Shown: positions 5,334-7,471 of the stretch, piece by piece
How the letters are laid out: each line of letters begins with the position of its first letter
How positions within the stretch are numbered: the first letter of the stretch is position 1
Assembly (NCBI GenBank): GCA_016296045.1
Contig: JAEDKB010000077.1
Location: 1-7,471 of the forward strand
Direction of reading: 5' to 3'
From: Oscillospiraceae bacterium
GTDB taxonomy: Bacteria > Bacillota > Clostridia > Oscillospirales > Oscillospiraceae
Length of the DNA stretch: 7,471 nt
Translations under genes and position numbers: made by a program
Notes under the pieces: generated by a model
Seen by the model: only the letters and a program-made list of their open reading frames with translations
What the model was told of the DNA's origin: nothing
Database searches by the model: none

Positions 5334-7238
5334 CTATGCCCTCTTAAACTGACGCTCGAGCTGCTTTGCCGACAGCACAATGCAGATCGGCCGTCCGTGC
5401 GGACAGTATTTCAGGTCGTCGCGGCTGAGCACCTCGCGCACGAGCGCACGAAGCTCCTTTTCCTCCGTGTGCCGGCCGCCCTTGATGGCGGCTTTGCAGG
5501 CGATGGTGTGCAGGAGCGTGTCGCGCATGGCTTCCGGCTCAATGCGCTTTCCGGCCTTGAGGTCGGAGGCGATTTGATTGAGTGTGCTTTCGGCATCCTC
5601 CGGGTCAAGATCGGCCGGAATCTGACGAATGGCAATCGTGCCGCCGCCGTAATCGGAGAAGGCAAAGCCGCAGTTTTGCAAAAGCGCTTCGTTTTCCATC
5701 AGGATCGCCGCCTCCTCGCGCTCCGGTTCGCACAGCACGGGGGTCAGAAGAAGCTGACCGACGATCGGCTCCGTGCGCTTGCGAAGCTTTTCAAAGAGGA
5801 TGCGCTCGTGCGCGGCGTGCTTGTCGATGAGCAGGACGTTCTGCCCCTCCTCGACAATGATATAGGTGTTCAGAACCTCTCCGACAATGCGGTAGTTCTC
5901 GGATTTCAGATGCAGCTCCTGCTGCACGGGAGCGTTTTGCGCCGGCGCTTTTTCGGGAGCGGTTTTCTGCGCGGCAGGCGCTGCCGGAGCGGGGGACTTC
6001 GGCGGCACAACACGCGGCGCTTCCTGCAAAACGGATAAAAACGCCCGATAATCCTCGGCGGTCATGGTGCGGAAGCCGCCCTGCTTCGCCGCGGACTTTG
6101 CGCCGGTGCTCGCTGCGGACGCGGAGGGCATCGGGGTGCTTTTCGGCGCGGAGGGGGTCGGTGTGCGCGGCATCTGAGCGGGCGCGGAGAGCGTTTGCGT
6201 GCCCGAAACCGGCTGCGGCTGTTTGGGAAGCACCATGGCAACCCGTCCGGAGGCGGTTTCCAGAGCGCCCTGCACGCCGTAGCGGATGCAGTCAAACAGG
6301 TCATGCTCGTTGATGAATTTGACCTCGGTTTTGGCGGGGTGGACGTTGACATCCACCAGATGCTCCGGCAGCTTCAGGTGGAGCACGCAGGAGGGATAAC
6401 GTCCGACCATGAGCTGATTGCGATAAGCCTCTTCTAAGGCGGCGGTCATGGTTTTCGAGCGCACATGGCGGCCGTTGACAAAAAACAACTGGTTGGAGCG
6501 GTTGCCGCGTGTGGCGGTCGGACGGGTGACAAAGCCGGTGAGCGTATATTTTTCCCAGTGGCTGTTGACCGGAAGCATATCCTGCGCAAGCTGCTTTCCC
6601 AGCACGGAATAGACCGCACTGTAGAGCTTGCCGTCGCCCGAGGTGTGCAGAACCTCCTGCCCGTCCTTGATGACGCGCAGAGAGACCTCCGGATGCGCGA
6701 GGGCAAGGCGTTCCACGGCGGCAATCAGCGCGGAGGCCTCCACGTTGTCGCGCTTCATGAATTTCATGCGCGCCGGCGTATTATAAAACAGGTCGCGGAC
6801 GATGATGGTTGTCCCGTCCGGACAACCGGCGCTTTCACGCTCGGTGACAACGCCCGCCTCCAGATGAAGGCTCGTTCCGAACGCGCTGTCTGCGGTTTTG
6901 GTCAGCAGATCAATGCGCGAGACGGCGGAAATCGCCGCCAGCGCCTCACCGCGAAAGCCGAGGGTGTGAATGGCCTCCAGATCGGCAGCCTCGCGGAGCT
7001 TACTGGTGGCATGGCGCAGGAAAGCGGTCTCGGCATCGCCGGGCTCCATGCCGCAGCCGTCATCGGTCACGCGCAGAAAGCTCATGCCGCCGTTTTGCAG
7101 TTCTACGGTAATATTTTTCGCTCCGGCGTCCATGGCGTTTTCTACCAGCTCCTTGGCGGCGCTGGCAGGACGCTCCACGACCTCACCGGCGGCGATCAGG
7201 TCGGCAACGTGGGGCGAAAGCTGTTGAATTTTCGGCAT
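5334..7238 (-). CDS. mutL: DNA mismatch repair protein MutL (endonuclease type)
   Basis: MutL links MutS mismatch recognition to strand removal. The 634-residue protein is of normal length. The N-terminal GHKL ATPase has IAAGEVVERPAS (15-26), KELVENAMDAGA (29-40) with catalytic Glu30 and Mg-binding Asn34, DDGCGM (59-64), RHATSK (75-80), GFRGEAL (94-100) and FYNTPAR (151-157). The transducer domain has FFVNGRHVR (252-260) and DVNVHPAKTEVKF (296-308). A Pro/Ala/Ser linker runs from about 337 to 440. The C-terminal domain has DKHAAHERILFE (472-483), fitting the DQHA(X)2E(X)4E nicking motif with Lys for Gln. It also has ACKAAIK (580-586) and CPHGRP (612-617), metal-site motifs of endonucleolytic MutL, which usually lacks a MutH partner. 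GAGGTGAT precedes the ATG. mutS is not in the window. Confidence 0.98.
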   Translation of the reverse strand: MPKIQQLSPHVADLIAAGEVVERPASAAKELVENAMDAGAKNITVELQNGGMSFLRVTDDGCGMEPGDAETAFLRHATSKLREAADLEAIHTLGFRGEALAAISAVSRIDLLTKTADSAFGTSLHLEAGVVTERESAGCPDGTTIIVRDLFYNTPARMKFMKRDNVEASALIAAVERLALAHPEVSLRVIKDGQEVLHTSGDGKLYSAVYSVLGKQLAQDMLPVNSHWEKYTLTGFVTRPTATRGNRSNQLFFVNGRHVRSKTMTAALEEAYRNQLMVGRYPSCVLHLKLPEHLVDVNVHPAKTEVKFINEHDLFDCIRYGVQGALETASGRVAMVLPKQPQPVSGTQTLSAPAQMPRTPTPSAPKSTPMPSASAASTGAKSAAKQGGFRTMTAEDYRAFLSVLQEAPRVVPPKSPAPAAPAAQKTAPEKAPAQNAPVQQELHLKSENYRIVGEVLNTYIIVEEGQNVLLIDKHAAHERILFEKLRKRTEPIVGQLLLTPVLCEPEREEAAILMENEALLQNCGFAFSDYGGGTIAIRQIPADLDPEDAESTLNQIASDLKAGKRIEPEAMRDTLLHTIACKAAIKGGRHTEEKELRALVREVLSRDDLKYCPHGRPICIVLSAKQLERQFKRA

Positions 7239-7265
7239 AAAATCACCTCGAATACTTGTAACCGA

Positions 7266-7360
7266 TTTTCCCCTATGTCATTCTGAGGAACGAAGTGACG
7301 AAGAATCTTCCCACCGTTTTCCCCTATGTCATTCTGAGGAACGAAGTGACGAAGAATCTT
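7266..7360 (+). repeat. Two direct copies of the palindromic repeat, 51-bp period
   Basis: Two identical 44-nt segments at 7266-7309 and 7317-7360 each begin ttttcccctatgtcattctg and end cgaagaatctt. They belong to the same family as the left-end array but in the opposite orientation. The core is AACGAAGTGA, where the left copies have AGCGCAGCGA. The ATTCT/AGAAT arms are unchanged. The copies lie 28 bp upstream of the mutL start codon. Confidence 0.9.
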
Positions 7361-7377
7361 TTCTCTATCGTTAATGC

Positions 7378-7408
7378 GAAGATCCTTCGCTGACGCTCAG
7401 GATGACAT
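7378..7408 (-). repeat. Diverged inverted copy of the palindromic repeat
   Basis: On the minus strand this reads ATGTCATCCTGAG, then CGTCAGCG, then AAGGATCTTC. It aligns with the other copies but has ATCCT/AGGAT arms where they have ATTCT/AGAAT. The two changes compensate, so the stem still pairs. It points the other way from its neighbours at 7266-7360 and has the same orientation as the left array. Confidence 0.8.
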
Positions 7409-7446
7409 ACAAATAGCATTTACAATACAGGAAAGACGACAGCATT

Positions 7447-7471
7447 TGTCATTCTGAGGAACGAAGTGACG
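7447..7471 (+). repeat. Partial palindromic repeat copy cut by the window edge
   Basis: tgtcattctgagg at 7447 and the following aacgaagtgacg match the first 25 bases of the copies at 7276 and 7327 exactly. The rest lies beyond the window. Confidence 0.85.

Larger units (their letters stand above)
7239..7471. other. Gene-free repeat-bearing region upstream of mutL
   Basis: This stretch holds the mutL ribosome binding site and four copies of the short palindromic repeat, listed separately. I see no complete gene and no clear TTGACA/TATAAT promoter on the minus strand. mutL transcription may therefore start further right or from an unrecognised promoter here. Confidence 0.7.

Noticed and set aside
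5333..5380. 16-residue N-terminal extension of MiaA
   Set aside because: It lies inside the mutL coding end, and the family starts right before the Walker A strand, as the ATG at 5332 does.

Overview
The window looks like a chromosomal segment of a GC-rich Bacillota member, most likely class Clostridia (Oscillospiraceae-like gut bacteria). The evidence is a SepF and DivIVA division pair, a T-box leader, strong AGGAGG-type ribosome binding sites, a MutL with the nicking-endonuclease C-terminus, and Hfq. The intergenic repeats resemble those I recall from gut Clostridia. Species cannot be named from the sequence.

Layout: all seven convincing genes lie on the minus strand, so transcription runs right to left. 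The order is mutL (7238-5334), miaA (5332-4403), hfq (4299-4078), an HlyD-like membrane-anchored adaptor (4043-2826), yggS (2829-2134), sepF (2103-1603) and divIVA (1547-834). The spacings are tight: 1 bp between mutL and miaA, 34 bp between hfq and the adaptor gene, a 4-bp ATGA overlap between the adaptor gene and yggS, and 30 and 55 bp around sepF. Beyond divIVA lies about 350 bp without a gene, full of inverted repeats (480-830). It is followed by a complete T-box leader (480-212) whose specifier reads ATC (Ile). In many Bacillota divIVA is followed by ileS, so the regulated gene is very probably ileS, off the left edge.

Function: the right half is the conserved mismatch-repair, tRNA-modification and RNA-chaperone block (mutL, miaA, hfq). 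The left half is the yggS-sepF-divIVA division block, here without ylmG and ylmH between sepF and divIVA. The adaptor gene joins the two halves. A near-consensus sigma-A promoter with an adjacent 8-bp inverted repeat sits inside yggS and would uncouple sepF-divIVA from the upstream genes.

Repeats: both ends of the window carry copies of one short repeat family (TCATTCTGAG...CGAAGAATC). The left cluster is a 55-bp-period tandem array between the T-box terminator and its unseen gene. The right cluster is upstream of mutL, mostly in the opposite orientation. Copies differ by paired, compensating changes, which suggests the hairpin itself is preserved. No phage, transposase, CRISPR or defence genes are visible. 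The novelty here is regulatory and structural rather than a new protein system.
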